Shown: positions 36,836 to 45,630 of the stretch, one piece after another
Layout of the letters: each line of letters opens with the position of its first letter
Numbering within the stretch: the first letter of the stretch is position 1
Origin: Megalopta genalis
Taxonomy: Eukaryota; Arthropoda; Insecta; Hymenoptera; Halictidae
Assembly: GCF_051020955.1 (NCBI RefSeq)
Contig: NW_027477007.1
Location: 1 to 64,000 of the forward strand
DNA length: 64,000 nt
Direction: 5' to 3'
Notes under the pieces: model-generated
The model's database searches: none
What the model saw: only the letters and a program-made list of their open reading frames with translations
Told to the model about the DNA's origin: nothing
Position numbers and translations under genes: made by a program

Positions 36836-38257
36836 ATGATGCCCGCGAATCCTCCAGCGGTTTCTACGCGCTCGCAAACATACGACCTCAAGTCCAAACA
36901 GTTAACGCAGGACGAATTATTCGCGATCCAGAAGACCCTCGCTAATAAAGAGGCTCGCCTCCTAGAACAAGCTAATAGCTTAGAGAGGAAAAAGGAGGAA
37001 TTTCAATCTCAAGTATCCCTAGCGCAGTCAGAGATGGACCTAGACCGCGAAGCCATCCACAACGAGAACGCCCAATTACGCGAACAACTCGAAATCTTAA
37101 AAACCGAAGCAACGCGCGTACAAAACCCCCTTTCTTCGGGCGCCTCAGAAATAACGAATCAGAACACAGGCAGTATGCCCGAACCAGAAAATTCCGGACT
37201 AACATTGAAAGCCGCGGCCGAATCCATACCCACGTTCGACGGATCTCAACCGCCGGTCCTCCAATTCACTCGCACGTGCCTCCGAGCCAGGACCCTGATT
37301 CCTCCACACGCGGAAGGTACTCTCGCAAAATTAATAGTCAGTAAACTACGCGGACGCGCATACATCGCAATAGAAGACTGGCCTATAAGAACAGTCTCGG
37401 GAGTTTGCGACAGATTGAAAAATGTTTTCGGATCATGCCACACTGTCGACCACTATCGCGGAGAGTTGTCGAATATTTTCATGCGTCCGAACGAACACAT
37501 ATTAGACTACATTAGTCGCGTCAAATATCTGCGCGATGCAATAATCGATTGCAACAGAAGCCGCACCGATATATTTGAAATAGATGACTTCACGAGGGAC
37601 TGCCTCATTCGAGGATCCGTTCCCACGATTCGGTCGCAGCTCAGGCCCCTTAGAGATAAACCTCTCCACCGCGTGTATGACGAAGCGATAAGCGTCTTCA
37701 AGGAACTAGAGCTCGATAAGGTGAGATACGAGAAGCATAAGATCCGCGAGGTTCGGCTCTGCGATAACCGGGGCGAAACCCAACGCGACACCAGACCAAA
37801 CATCCGCGCCGAGATAAGCCGATATCGGTCACCGTCGCCCGCACCGTTCCGCGAGGCACGTTCCCACGAACCGCCGCGCTCACCTTATCGCGATACGCCA
37901 CCGCAGCCCGACCGTCGAGTTCCCACCAACGACTCTTACGAACGACCGCGCAGCAATTACGCCACACCAAGCCGCGACGTATACATACCTCCACCCAGAC
38001 GCGAAGGTAACTCCTCTTCATACCCGCGAAACCAGCAGAAATTTTGCAATTACTGCAAGACGCCGGGACACGACATTCACGAATGTCGCAAGCGAGAGTA
38101 CAACAACCGCATACGCGAACAGCAGGGAAACGGGAGGCCCCTCCCGTCTCACCCGAACCCGCGACGGGAGGTAACCGAAAACTCGCGCCCACAATCGATC
38201 CGGACGTTATCGAGCGAACACACTGTACCAGAGGAAGAGTGTCGCGAGTCACATTAA
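36836..38257 (+). CDS. gag: Gag polyprotein (473 aa)
   Basis: This is the structural precursor that would assemble cytoplasmic particles and package the genomic RNA. I chose the first ATG after the primer-binding site; a second in-frame ATG follows at once. The N-terminal quarter (about 36890-37110) is rich in Glu, Lys, Gln and Leu and looks like a coiled coil. A region like the retrotransposon Gag (capsid-type) domain covers about 37340-37720 (LKNVFGS...YRGELSNIF). A long Arg/Pro/Ser-rich stretch follows (37760-38030). A single CCHC zinc knuckle (CX2CX4HX4C; codons at 38045, 38054, 38069, 38084) lies close to the C-terminus and fits an RNA-binding nucleocapsid. The last 40 codons overlap pol, which is reached by a -1 shift. 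No frame damage is seen. Confidence 0.92.
   Translation: MMPANPPAVSTRSQTYDLKSKQLTQDELFAIQKTLANKEARLLEQANSLERKKEEFQSQVSLAQSEMDLDREAIHNENAQLREQLEILKTEATRVQNPLSSGASEITNQNTGSMPEPENSGLTLKAAAESIPTFDGSQPPVLQFTRTCLRARTLIPPHAEGTLAKLIVSKLRGRAYIAIEDWPIRTVSGVCDRLKNVFGSCHTVDHYRGELSNIFMRPNEHILDYISRVKYLRDAIIDCNRSRTDIFEIDDFTRDCLIRGSVPTIRSQLRPLRDKPLHRVYDEAISVFKELELDKVRYEKHKIREVRLCDNRGETQRDTRPNIRAEISRYRSPSPAPFREARSHEPPRSPYRDTPPQPDRRVPTNDSYERPRSNYATPSRDVYIPPPRREGNSSSYPRNQQKFCNYCKTPGHDIHECRKREYNNRIREQQGNGRPLPSHPNPRREVTENSRPQSIRTLSSEHTVPEEECRESH
38125..38171 (+). promoter_or_regulatory. Programmed -1 ribosomal frameshift signal, gag to pol
   Basis: GGGAAAC (38125-38131) lies in the gag frame as G-GGA-AAC, the X-XXY-YYZ phase needed for simultaneous slippage, and pol is in the -1 frame. 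An 8-nt spacer follows. Then CCTCCCGTC (38140-38148) pairs perfectly with GACGGGAGG (38163-38171), a 9-bp GC-rich stem with a 14-nt loop. A competing smaller hairpin (38131-38136 with 38141-38146) uses part of the same arm. GGGAAAC is an established slippery site in some retroviruses. The 14-nt loop could join a pseudoknot, which I have not shown. Confidence 0.85.
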
Positions 38258-41200
38258 GCCCCGATACCAAAGTGCCACACGTAATGGTTTCGTCCCCCGA
38301 CTTTCCTTCCACCGGAAAATTTATGATCGACACTGGAGCCGAGCCGAATATAATCAAGGCATCGCTCCTTAACCCAAGCATAGTCGTAGATGTCGCGAAT
38401 AGTATTAATATATCGGGGATCACTGACGAAAGCGTTGCAACCCTGGGTTCTACCACCGTCAACATAGCAAACGCAGTGGTGGAATTCCACGTGGTGCCTG
38501 ATACGTTCCCAATTCCTGCGGACGGAATTTTGGGAGCAGCATTCCTCTCGGGAGAGGCAGAGATATCGTTCAGAACCAAAAGCCTGGTCTGGAACGGAAA
38601 TAAATTCTCGTTTTTATCAGCAGATAGGTGTATTATCGGACCACGCGCGAGCGCGTGTATCGCGGTGAACGCCACCGGCCCGGAAATAGGCTACATTAGA
38701 AAATGCGAATTAACACCAGGCGTGATGGTGCCGCATTGCTTAGTCAAAATCTCTAACGGAAAAGCATTCGTTAACTGCGTAAACACTTCGGACAAGGCTG
38801 TCGACCTCCCCATGCCGACCATGGAGCTGGAGGAGGTGGAAGGCATCGAGTATACCGCGGAATCACGCGAGACCAATTCAATTTCAATTCATTCAGTTGC
38901 TCAATACTTCGAATCCAGCTCTCCTAACTCGCGACGTAAAGAGATCACCGACATAATAAGTACGAGTCATCTCAGCAAAGAGGAGAGATCACACGTCGAC
39001 CAAATCATTTACGAATACCACGACGTCTTCCACCTCCCGGGTGAGCCTCTGGGAAAGACTAACGCGGTAAAACATAAAATTATAACAACCGACGAAATAC
39101 CCGTACATGTAAAACAGTATAGATACCCTCCAATCCACAAAGAGGAAATCAATAACCAGATGAAGGAGTTGTTGGAACAAAATATCGTAGCTCCTTCCAA
39201 GTCACCATTCAATAGCCCTTTGTGGATTGTCCCGAAGAAACCCGACGCCGACGGGAACAAAAGGTGGCGTATGGTAGTCGATTTCAGGTCTTTAAACGAA
39301 AAGTCGATCCCGGATGCCTACCCGTTACCAAGCATCCTAGAAATCTTAGATCAACTCGGCAGTGCAAAATATTTTAGTGTTTTCGATTTGGCCAGCGGGT
39401 TCCACCAGATCGAAATGGAACCCGAAGACGCGGCGAAAACGGCATTCTCAACCCCTTACGGACACTACGAGTTCAAAAGGATGCCCTTCGGTCTACGGAA
39501 CGCCCCCGCCACCTTTCAGAGGCTAATGGACAATATTTTATCGGGTCTCCAGGGCACGGAGCTCTTCGTGTACTTGGATGACATAGTTATCTACGCGAGA
39601 AGTTTATCAGAGCACAAGTCCAAGTTCAACAAGCTTGCCCAAAGGTTGCGGGACGCGAACCTTAAACTACAACCGTCGAAATGCGGATTTTTGCACCGCG
39701 AGGTAGCGTACCTCGGCCACATAATAGGGGAGGACGGAGTTAAGCCCTGTCCACAGAAAATTATTGCGGTCAAAGAATTCCCCAAACCCAAAAACGTAAA
39801 GAGCCTTCGCGAGTTCCTTGGTCTGTCGGGCTATTACAGACGGTTTATCAAAAACTTTTCAAACATCTCGAAACCACTAACCACGCTGCTAAAAAAGGAC
39901 ACCAGGTTCGTTTGGGGTCAACAACAGGAAAACGCCTTTCACACGTTACGAGAAGTGTTGACCACGGAGCCGCTATTACAGTATCCAGATTTCTCTAAAG
40001 AATTTAACATAACAACAGATGCTTCGGGGTATGCCATAGGCGGCATTCTTAGCCAGGGAGAACAGGGGAAAGATCGTCCCATCGCGTACGCATCTCGCCT
40101 ACTTCACGGTGCAGAATTAAATTACTCAACCATCGAGAAGGAGTGCCTAGCCATCATTTACTGTACGCAATATTTCCGGCCATACATCTACGGCCACAAA
40201 TTCAACCTAATCACAGATCATCAGCCACTCGTGTGGATGAACTCAGTCAAAGACCCTACGTCCAGGCTGCTCCGTTGGCGCCTGAAACTGGCCGAGTTCG
40301 ATTACCGGATCACTTACAAAACAGGAAAAACCAATTTAAACGCAGACGCGCTTTCACGCAACCCCGTGAGCACCCTTCCAATGTCCTCTGGCTCTGGGTC
40401 CTCCGACATGTTCGACGCCGTTAAACGACCACCGCGACCCCTTCCACCCCCCCCCCCACAGAACCCGTCACCAATCCTCGGCCGACGGCCACCATCGCGA
40501 AATGTTCCTTCCACTCCCCGCCCCAACCAACCGCCACCTAGCCCGCCATCTTCACGAAAAGATCTGCCATTTTCACCCAACGCCTCGCCTTCATCTCACC
40601 AATCCCCAACCGCCCATTCCCCTCCGCACACTCCTCGCTCTCCTACGATAACAGTGGACACGCCCACCGACAGAGCAGTCACGTCCAGCCCCGAATCACA
40701 ATCGGAAACCGACAGTAGCGAGAACATATTCGAACAATACAACCACCCCGCGAAACCAAATAGAAGAACGTTCGTGCATACACGCGACCGGTTGATTATG
40801 CGCGACGATAACCTGGTGGCGTTCATAACAATGGACGGCCAACCCGTGGTCCCCGGGGCAGTAGATCTGTTCTCAGCCGGTAGAATACCACCACTCGAAA
40901 ACCTAACGTTGTCCAGGGCAAAAGTATTGAACTCCGGAAAGAAGAAATTAATCCTACTCCCCATAAAATCCACAAAACATCACGCGGCCTCGCACGAAAA
41001 CATAACAGAGTCTCTCAGATCAATACTGGACGTCGTGACCGAACTACAACTCGATTCCTTTAGCATATCAAAGATATCAATAGACGAGACACCCTGGATC
41101 AGCATTTACAAAATTCTCTTAGAACTATTTTCAAACACCAACACACAAATTTTCGCCTGCGGTAACGAAGTTCGGATACCCCCGATCAACGATCGATCCT

Positions 41201-44200
41201 CCATAATATCTGAAAACCACGACTCAGCCTTCGCGGGACACAAAGGCATTACGAAAACGTACAGGAGAATCAGGGAAAGATATTTTTGGCCCACACTCAA
41301 AAAAGAAGTCCAAGAATTCGTAAATTCGTGTGAATCATGCCAACGAAAAAAATTAGTCCGCGTTAAAACAAGACAACCCATGACGATAACTGACACGCCC
41401 GGTAGCGCTTTCGAGAAAGTTTCAATGGATATCGTAGGCCCGCTTCCCACTTCACCTAACGACTTCTCCTACATCTTAACAATCCAAGACCTCCTCACAA
41501 AATACTCCCTAGCCATCCCACTAAGAAACGCGAACGCGATAGAAATCGCGAATGCGTTTACCCAGGAATTTATTTGCCGTTTCGGCGCGCCAAAGGGTAT
41601 ACTGACTGATCAAGGAACGAATTTCCTCAGTTCTCTCATGAGAAATGTAGCTAAGCGATTCAAGATCACACAATTCAAAACAACCGCGTTCAGACCCCAA
41701 AGCAACGGCTCAGTAGAACGTTCTCACCACGTTTTAACGGAATATCTGAAACAGTACATAACGAAGGGAAACTGGGACGAGTGGCTGCCGTTCGCAACCT
41801 TCTCATATAACACGAGTACGCACGAAGGCACACTGTTCACCCCTCACGAGCTTGTCTTCGGTACAATAGCTAGGACTCCCTCAGCAAATACCGCAATGCA
41901 CGACTCGTCAGACGAGTCATACAACAAATATTTAGAAAATCTTCAAACAAGAATCTCCGAAACAGTAGGGAAAGCCCGAGAGAACTTGGAATCCGCAAAG
42001 TATCGCTCTAAAAAGTATTACGACAGGAAAACGAATGCTCAATCCTTTTCCGTCGGGGACAATGTGTATCTACTCAAAGAGCCGCGTAAAAGTAAGTTCG
42101 ACGACGAATATTCCGGCCCGTACGAAATTGTGGAATGTATAAGCGATAGAAATGTAAGGATAAACTATAAGTCTGGTTCGCGAGTGGTCCATACGGACAA
42201 ACTGAAACACGCCCCAACAGGACACCTCAGAGTGCAAAGTGTAACAGAGACGCGTTCGCCCCCACCCCAAACCCCACACCCCACCACTCGGAACATAGGA
42301 CAGCACCGGTATAAAACAGTGAGCGAGCTCCGAGACAACCCTCAGTCTGCATCCAACACCGCCAACATGAAGATGACCGCACCACTTCTGATCTTCACTC
42401 TCATACGTACAGCCTCAGCAGTGATAGGCTACGACTGTGGAGGTTCGACCGTAAACGCGACTACGTTCTCCACAGTAGACAAACCGCTCTGCGAGTTTTC
42501 CGATACCGAACCGACAGTCCAAAACGTCAGTATTCAGCTCCTCCAGATAGTCGACTTCGAGGAGACCACAACCTTCCAATGCAAGGTTGAAATAGATCGA
42601 ACCATCTACTATTGCGGCATGCACTCCCACATGTCCGTAGTGAATAACGGCCGCCAACAGTACCTTCTCAACACTCCAAGAGACATATGCAAAACAATGC
42701 ATAACTCAGGCGTACTCGTGCTACCGCCCAACAACCAATTAGTGGGACTAATGAGCAACAGCACCACCACGAGAAGTATTACACTGGCAGGTTCCATTCT
42801 GCAGGACGGAACATGCGGCGGAACTACGTATAGCGACCCTTTCGGCACTTGGAACCAAGTCATAGTGCAAGCAGTGATCAGAGTCACTCTCAAAAACTTC
42901 AGCGCCTCAACCAAAATCTCGACCAATGAGATACTCCTACCCACAGGACACCGGTGCACACTCGACAGGGAATACTGCACGGACCCGGAAGACGGATTCA
43001 CCTTTTGGGACAGCATGCCGACCGACCAGTGCGCCTTCAACAAATATGAAGTCCTCTTCGATGGCAGATCTACCAAAGTCTTCACACCAAACCACAGCAG
43101 CACTCCAACTTACACAGTGGCATCCGGCGACACCGTATTCGCACTCACGAGCACCGGCCGGACGCAGATCTGCGGCTACACGCTAATCCGGACCGAACAC
43201 CCGAAGCTGCTCCTCCTAGAAACAGACAAAGAAGGAAAATTCAAATCAATTACCAAAACCAAGATCAATAGCCTGGACATATTCACTTACGTAAACACGA
43301 AATTCGTGTATGTCGAGAAGCACCTGCGGTCCCAAATCATCGCAATGTATAGAGACATCATCAACCAAAAATGCGCACTGGAACGCCAGGTCTTGAAGAA
43401 TGTTATCTCACTAATCCACATATCACCGGCAGAAGTCGCCACAACATTGGTAAAAGAGCCCGGTTACATGGCCATTCCCGCCGGAGAAGCCATACACGTC
43501 GTCAAGTGCATACCCGTTCAGTGCGTCCTCAGGAAGACAGAGGAGTGCTACGACGAACTTCCCGTCACCTATAGAAACAATTCGTTCTTCCTGACACCAC
43601 GCACGCATATCCTCACAAGAACAGGCACTAAAAGAGTATGCAACGAATTGATTCCACCGATCTACCAAATTCACGGGGCATGGTACAAGATTACGCCTCG
43701 ACCAGTAGAGAGTATACCACCTCCGCCACTCCAGCCGATAACAACATCTGCATGGAAATACATTGACCCAACAAATCTTGCTACCGGAGGAATATACACA
43801 CAGGAAGACATCCAAAAACTTAATGAGCACATCATGTTCCCTATCGAAAAGATGGCAGTAATAAATGCACTGGCACAAGGCGCATCAGGCAGATCGTACG
43901 CAGACGGATCCGTGAAACTGCACAATCTGATGGATGAGGACACCTTGAAACAGATCGCAGAATCAACTAGCAAGAAAATATGGGGCACCTTCATCGAATT
44001 CGGCTCCATAATGGCTGGGTTCATGGGAATATACTTGGCCATACGAATCATCAAACTTTGCATCAACACAATCCTCAACGGGATCGCTCTACACGCGGCC
44101 TACGGGTGGAGTCTCCAGCTCCTCGCAGCATCGTGGAGTGCCCTGGCGCACTTCTGCCTTTACCTAAAGCACAAACAAAGTGTCAGTGAAGTGCCCCCCA

Positions 44201-44376
44201 AGTGTACCACGACCGAGTGTATCCCTTTAACAAGCGTTATAGTCGATAAGGAAGAGCAAACGGACTCAAAAACAAAGAACTCTAACGACTTTGAAAACTC
44301 TATCGAGCGTACTGATAAATACGTATCGTATAAGAAACGGTCTCTCCTCGCCGACTCAGACGAGGAAGAAAAATGA
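38131..44376 (+). CDS. pol: Pol polyprotein (PR-RT-RNase H-IN), frame continuing through env
   Basis: Reached from gag by -1 frameshifting; I give the first pol codon after the slip. Protease: DTGAEPN active site (Asp codon 38329). Reverse transcriptase: FDLASGF (catalytic Asp 39385) and YLDD (39571-39582). RNase H: TTDASGY (Asp 40018), IEKE (40132), ITDHQP (Asp 40216). A proline-rich linker (40420-40740) is unusual here. Integrase: zinc finger His 41218 and 41239, Cys 41329 and 41338; catalytic triad Asp 41428, Asp 41608, Glu 41716 (35 residues between the last two); GPY motif at 42115. PR-RT-RNase H-IN is the Ty3/gypsy and retrovirus order. No stop separates Pol from the env frame; Pol proper probably ends near 42366. 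All catalytic residues are present, so it may be active. Confidence 0.93.
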   Translation, partial: REAPPVSPEPATGGNRKLAPTIDPDVIERTHCTRGRVSRVTLSPDTKVPHVMVSSPDFPSTGKFMIDTGAEPNIIKASLLNPSIVVDVANSINISGITDESVATLGSTTVNIANAVVEFHVVPDTFPIPADGILGAAFLSGEAEISFRTKSLVWNGNKFSFLSADRCIIGPRASACIAVNATGPEIGYIRKCELTPGVMVPHCLVKISNGKAFVNCVNTSDKAVDLPMPTMELEEVEGIEYTAESRETNSISIHSVAQYFESSSPNSRRKEITDIISTSHLSKEERSHVDQIIYEYHDVFHLPGEPLGKTNAVKHKIITTDEIPVHVKQYRYPPIHKEEINNQMKELLEQNIVAPSKSPFNSPLWIVPKKPDADGNKRWRMVVDFRSLNEKSIPDAYPLPSILEILDQLGSAKYFSVFDLASGFHQIEMEPEDAAKTAFSTPYGHYEFKRMPFGLRNAPATFQRLMDNILSGLQGTELFVYLDDIVIYARSLSEHKSKFNKLAQRLRDANLKLQPSKCGFLHREVAYLGHIIGEDGVKPCPQKIIAVKEFPKPKNVKSLREFLGLSGYYRRFIKNFSNISKPLTTLLKKDTRFVWGQQQENAFHTLREVLTTEPLLQYPDFSKEFNITTDASGYAIGGILSQGEQGKDRPIAYASRLLHGAELNYSTIEKECLAIIYCTQYFRPYIYGHKFNLITDHQPLVWMNSVKDPTSRLLRWRLKLAEFDYRITYKTGKTNLNADALSRNPVSTLPMSSGSGSSDMFDAVKRPPRPLPPPPPQNPSPILGRRPPSRNVPSTPRPNQPPPSPPSSRKDLPFSPNASPSSHQSPTAHSPPHTPRSPTITVDTPTDRAVTSSPESQSETDSSENIFEQYNHPAKPNRRTFVHTRDRLIMRDDNLVAFITMDGQPVVPGAVDLFSAGRIPPLENLTLSRAKVLNSGKKKLILLPIKSTKHHAASHENITESLRSILDVVTELQLDSFSISKISIDETPWISIYKILLELFSNTNTQIFACGNEVRIPPINDRSSIISENHDSAFAGHKGITKTYRRIRERYFWPTLKKEVQEFVNSCESCQRKKLVRVKTRQPMTITDTPGSAFEKVSMDIVGPLPTSPNDFSYILTIQDLLTKYSLAIPLRNANAIEIANAFTQEFICRFGAPKGILTDQGTNFLSSLMRNVAKRFKITQFKTTAFRPQSNGSVERSHHVLTEYLKQYITKGNWDEWLPFATFSYNTSTHEGTLFTPHELVFGTIARTPSANTAMHDSSDESYNKYLENLQTRISETVGKARENLESAKYRSKKYYDRKTNAQSFSVGDNVYLLKEPRKSKFDDEYSGPYEIVECISDRNVRINYKSGSRVVHTDKLKHAPTGHLRVQSVTETRSPPPQTPHPTTRNIGQHRYKTVSELRDNPQSASNTANMKMTAPLLIFTLIRTASAVIGYDCGGSTVNATTFSTVDKPLCEFSDTEPTVQNVSIQLLQIVDFEETTTFQCKVEIDRTIYYCGMHSHMSVVNNGRQQYLLNTPRDICKTMHNSGVLVLPPNNQLVGLMSNSTTTRSITLAGSILQDGTCGGTTYSDPFGTWNQVIVQAVIRVTLKNFSASTKISTNEILLPTGHRCTLDREYCTDPEDGFTFWDSMPTDQCAFNKYEVLFDGRSTKVFTPNHSSTPTYTVASGDTVFALTSTGRTQICGYTLIRTEHPKLLLLETDKEGKFKSITKTKINSLDIFTYVNTKFVYVEKHLRSQIIAMYRDIINQKCALERQVLKNVISLIHISPAEVATTLVKEPGYMAIPAGEAIHVVKCIPVQCVLRKTEECYDELPVTYRNNSFFLTPRTHILTRTGTKRVCNELIPPIYQIHGAWYKITPRPVESIPPPPLQPITTSAWKYIDPTNLATGGIYTQEDIQKLNEHIMFPIEKMAVINALAQGASGRSYADGSVKLHNLMDEDTLKQIAESTSKKIWGTFIEFGSIMAGFMGIYLAIRIIKLCINTILNGIALHAAYGWSLQLLAASWSALAHFCLYLKHKQSVSEVPPKCTTTECIPLTSVIVDKEEQTDSKTKNSNDFENSIERTDKYVSYKKRSLLADSDEEEK
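40420..40740 (+). other. Proline/serine-rich linker between RNase H and integrase
   Basis: About 105 codons of low complexity follow the RNase H domain. They include a PLPPPPPQNP run encoded partly by a C homopolymer near 40447-40457, then Ser/Thr/Pro-rich and acidic sequence (ESQSETDSSEN). No known domain is seen. Such a spacer could be a flexible hinge or hold protease cleavage sites. Confidence 0.7.
42367..44376 (+). CDS. env: Env glycoprotein (669 aa), in frame with pol
   Basis: The ATG at 42367 sits in a favourable insect context (CCAACATG). It opens a hydrophobic signal peptide (LLIFTLIRTASA) that cleaves most plausibly just before VIGYDC. The ectodomain (to about residue 543) is Cys-rich, has several N-glycosylation sequons (NATT, NVSI, NSTT, NFSA, NHSS, NNSF) and contains YYCGMHSH and GTWNQVIVQ. 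A strong transmembrane segment (IMAGFMGIYLAI, near residues 545-565) is followed by a second hydrophobic stretch and a tail of about 70 residues ending in DSDEEEK. The pattern resembles glycoproteins of chu-like arthropod negative-strand RNA viruses. I see no obvious furin site or the typical errantivirus F-like layout. It would mediate membrane fusion. It is probably made from a spliced message, since pol runs into it without a stop. That homology is recalled, not searched. Confidence 0.8.
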   Translation: MKMTAPLLIFTLIRTASAVIGYDCGGSTVNATTFSTVDKPLCEFSDTEPTVQNVSIQLLQIVDFEETTTFQCKVEIDRTIYYCGMHSHMSVVNNGRQQYLLNTPRDICKTMHNSGVLVLPPNNQLVGLMSNSTTTRSITLAGSILQDGTCGGTTYSDPFGTWNQVIVQAVIRVTLKNFSASTKISTNEILLPTGHRCTLDREYCTDPEDGFTFWDSMPTDQCAFNKYEVLFDGRSTKVFTPNHSSTPTYTVASGDTVFALTSTGRTQICGYTLIRTEHPKLLLLETDKEGKFKSITKTKINSLDIFTYVNTKFVYVEKHLRSQIIAMYRDIINQKCALERQVLKNVISLIHISPAEVATTLVKEPGYMAIPAGEAIHVVKCIPVQCVLRKTEECYDELPVTYRNNSFFLTPRTHILTRTGTKRVCNELIPPIYQIHGAWYKITPRPVESIPPPPLQPITTSAWKYIDPTNLATGGIYTQEDIQKLNEHIMFPIEKMAVINALAQGASGRSYADGSVKLHNLMDEDTLKQIAESTSKKIWGTFIEFGSIMAGFMGIYLAIRIIKLCINTILNGIALHAAYGWSLQLLAASWSALAHFCLYLKHKQSVSEVPPKCTTTECIPLTSVIVDKEEQTDSKTKNSNDFENSIERTDKYVSYKKRSLLADSDEEEK

Positions 44377-44399
44377 CTATCACCATTTTTCTTTCTCCC

Positions 44400-44410
44400 A
44401 GGGGGGGAGG
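44400..44410 (+). other. Polypurine tract AGGGGGGGAGG
   Basis: An 11-base all-purine run directly abuts the 3' LTR and follows a pyrimidine-rich stretch (TTTTTCTTTCTCCC). This is the expected plus-strand primer of reverse transcription. Confidence 0.9.
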
Positions 44411-44769
44411 TGTTACGTCTCCCGACGTATTGATGTAACCATATAAATGCGGATTCGGCAAGCCAACGCCTTGCCGGGTCGAGCGCCGGGCGCTCGAAAA
44501 ATTTTGGAAATAGGTGTCAAATTACATCGTAATTTGACACCCATTTCAGGCCCGGGCCTTCAAATCGACCTAGCCATAAGAACATAGATTATATATATTA
44601 ACCCGAACTAGTTATAGGAAGATATACTACATTCGAGCCCCTATCCTACGCTCTCCCGATACCCATCCTACCGTTCAACCCATTACCGACACCTCCACCA
44701 ACGTTACCATACGAGTAATACCATAAGAAGCGTTCAAGCGTTTACCGACTCTTCCACTGATGTTACCAT

Positions 44770-45078
44770 ATGCGTAATACCGTAAGACGTGTGCAAGCGT
44801 TAGCTATAGAACACCAAAGACGCGCTCCACTAGCCGACTCACCAGCATTCCCCGGCATCCCCACTCCGGAGGATTCCCCACCACACGGTACGCCCCACTC
44901 GTACCTCCCCGGAGCAGCAGCGCCCCCACAACCGAAGGAGGTCAGAGCACCAGCGAAGATCGTCAGTTCTACTCCCAGCTCCACCGAGGAACGACTTCCT
45001 CTGGAGACCTCCCCGCACTTTACTATTTCAACTCTACTCCCAGTCGTAGTTAATATTAGGAGTCTAAGTGTATCTTAA
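44770..45078 (+). CDS. LTR open reading frame 1, 3' LTR copy
   Basis: The 102-codon frame is identical in translation to the copy at 35765-36073. From this LTR it would only be expressed by transcription starting in the 3' LTR. Confidence 0.3.
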   Translation: MRNTVRRVQALAIEHQRRAPLADSPAFPGIPTPEDSPPHGTPHSYLPGAAAPPQPKEVRAPAKIVSSTPSSTEERLPLETSPHFTISTLLPVVVNIRSLSVS

Positions 45079-45306
45079 TCTTGAATATATTCTTTAATAC
45101 TTAGTTATTGTCGTACCATTCAATCTTCAATCCTAACTTCTTCCCGGCAAAGGAAACGAGTGTCGCCTATGGTCGAACGGTTGTCTAAACCCTTTCTGAC
45201 TGCCGAGTTAATATACGCACGGAGCTCACCCTGAATGCTCGGTATAGAGACTTGAGGCTTTCGGTTGGAACCTGACAACAGTCCTTCTAAGCGACATAAG
45301 CTCCCT

Positions 45307-45630
45307 ATGCCAAAACGCGCCGGTCGTAAATATCAGCTCCGGAAGCTTTGCCGAAAAACCAGCGCGATCGCTGACGGCTCACGGAGATTCGACCGCCAAC
45401 GAAACTACGAGGCCCGTATCATCGCCCAGCTTCAGCGAGCCGTGAGGCATCCATACGTCGAGCTGGTCCAGTGGAGCAAGCCCCGTCCGATCGACATAGA
45501 CGATTCCACGTCTTATCCTCCAGTCTACGCGAAGGGAGACCCACGTCAAAGGCGCTACACGACGTTCATCTTGAAGCGAGCCGCACTCCGAGCCCTCGAG
45601 GTCGCCCAGTCTATCGACCCGATGTACTAG
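45307..45630 (+). CDS. LTR open reading frame 2, 3' LTR copy
   Basis: The 107-codon frame is identical in translation to the copy at 36302-36625, with the same upstream TTG extension (from 45265) and the same GTGAGT downstream. Its position in the 3' LTR recalls LTR-encoded accessory genes of some retroviruses, but nothing shows common origin. Confidence 0.35.
   Translation: MPKRAGRKYQLRKLCRKTSAIADGSRRFDRQRNYEARIIAQLQRAVRHPYVELVQWSKPRPIDIDDSTSYPPVYAKGDPRQRRYTTFILKRAALRALEVAQSIDPMY

Noticed and set aside
38131..38146. The 6-bp hairpin CGGGAG/CTCCCG as the main frameshift stimulator
   Set aside because: It begins within the slippery heptamer with no spacer. The 9-bp stem 8 nt downstream fits known geometry better; the small hairpin is kept only as a possible competitor.
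37698..38675. Minus-strand 325-codon open frame across the gag/pol overlap
   Set aside because: It is antisense to two real coding frames with conserved domains and has no recognisable domain of its own; treated as a shadow.
42609..43878. Minus-strand frames of 135-164 codons antisense to env
   Set aside because: They are shadows of the env coding frame with no supporting features.
42367..44376. Baculovirus-F-type errantivirus Env
   Set aside because: I see no basic furin-like site followed by a fusion-peptide-like stretch in the middle of the protein, and the cysteine and HSH patterns point elsewhere. This remains a judgement without a search.
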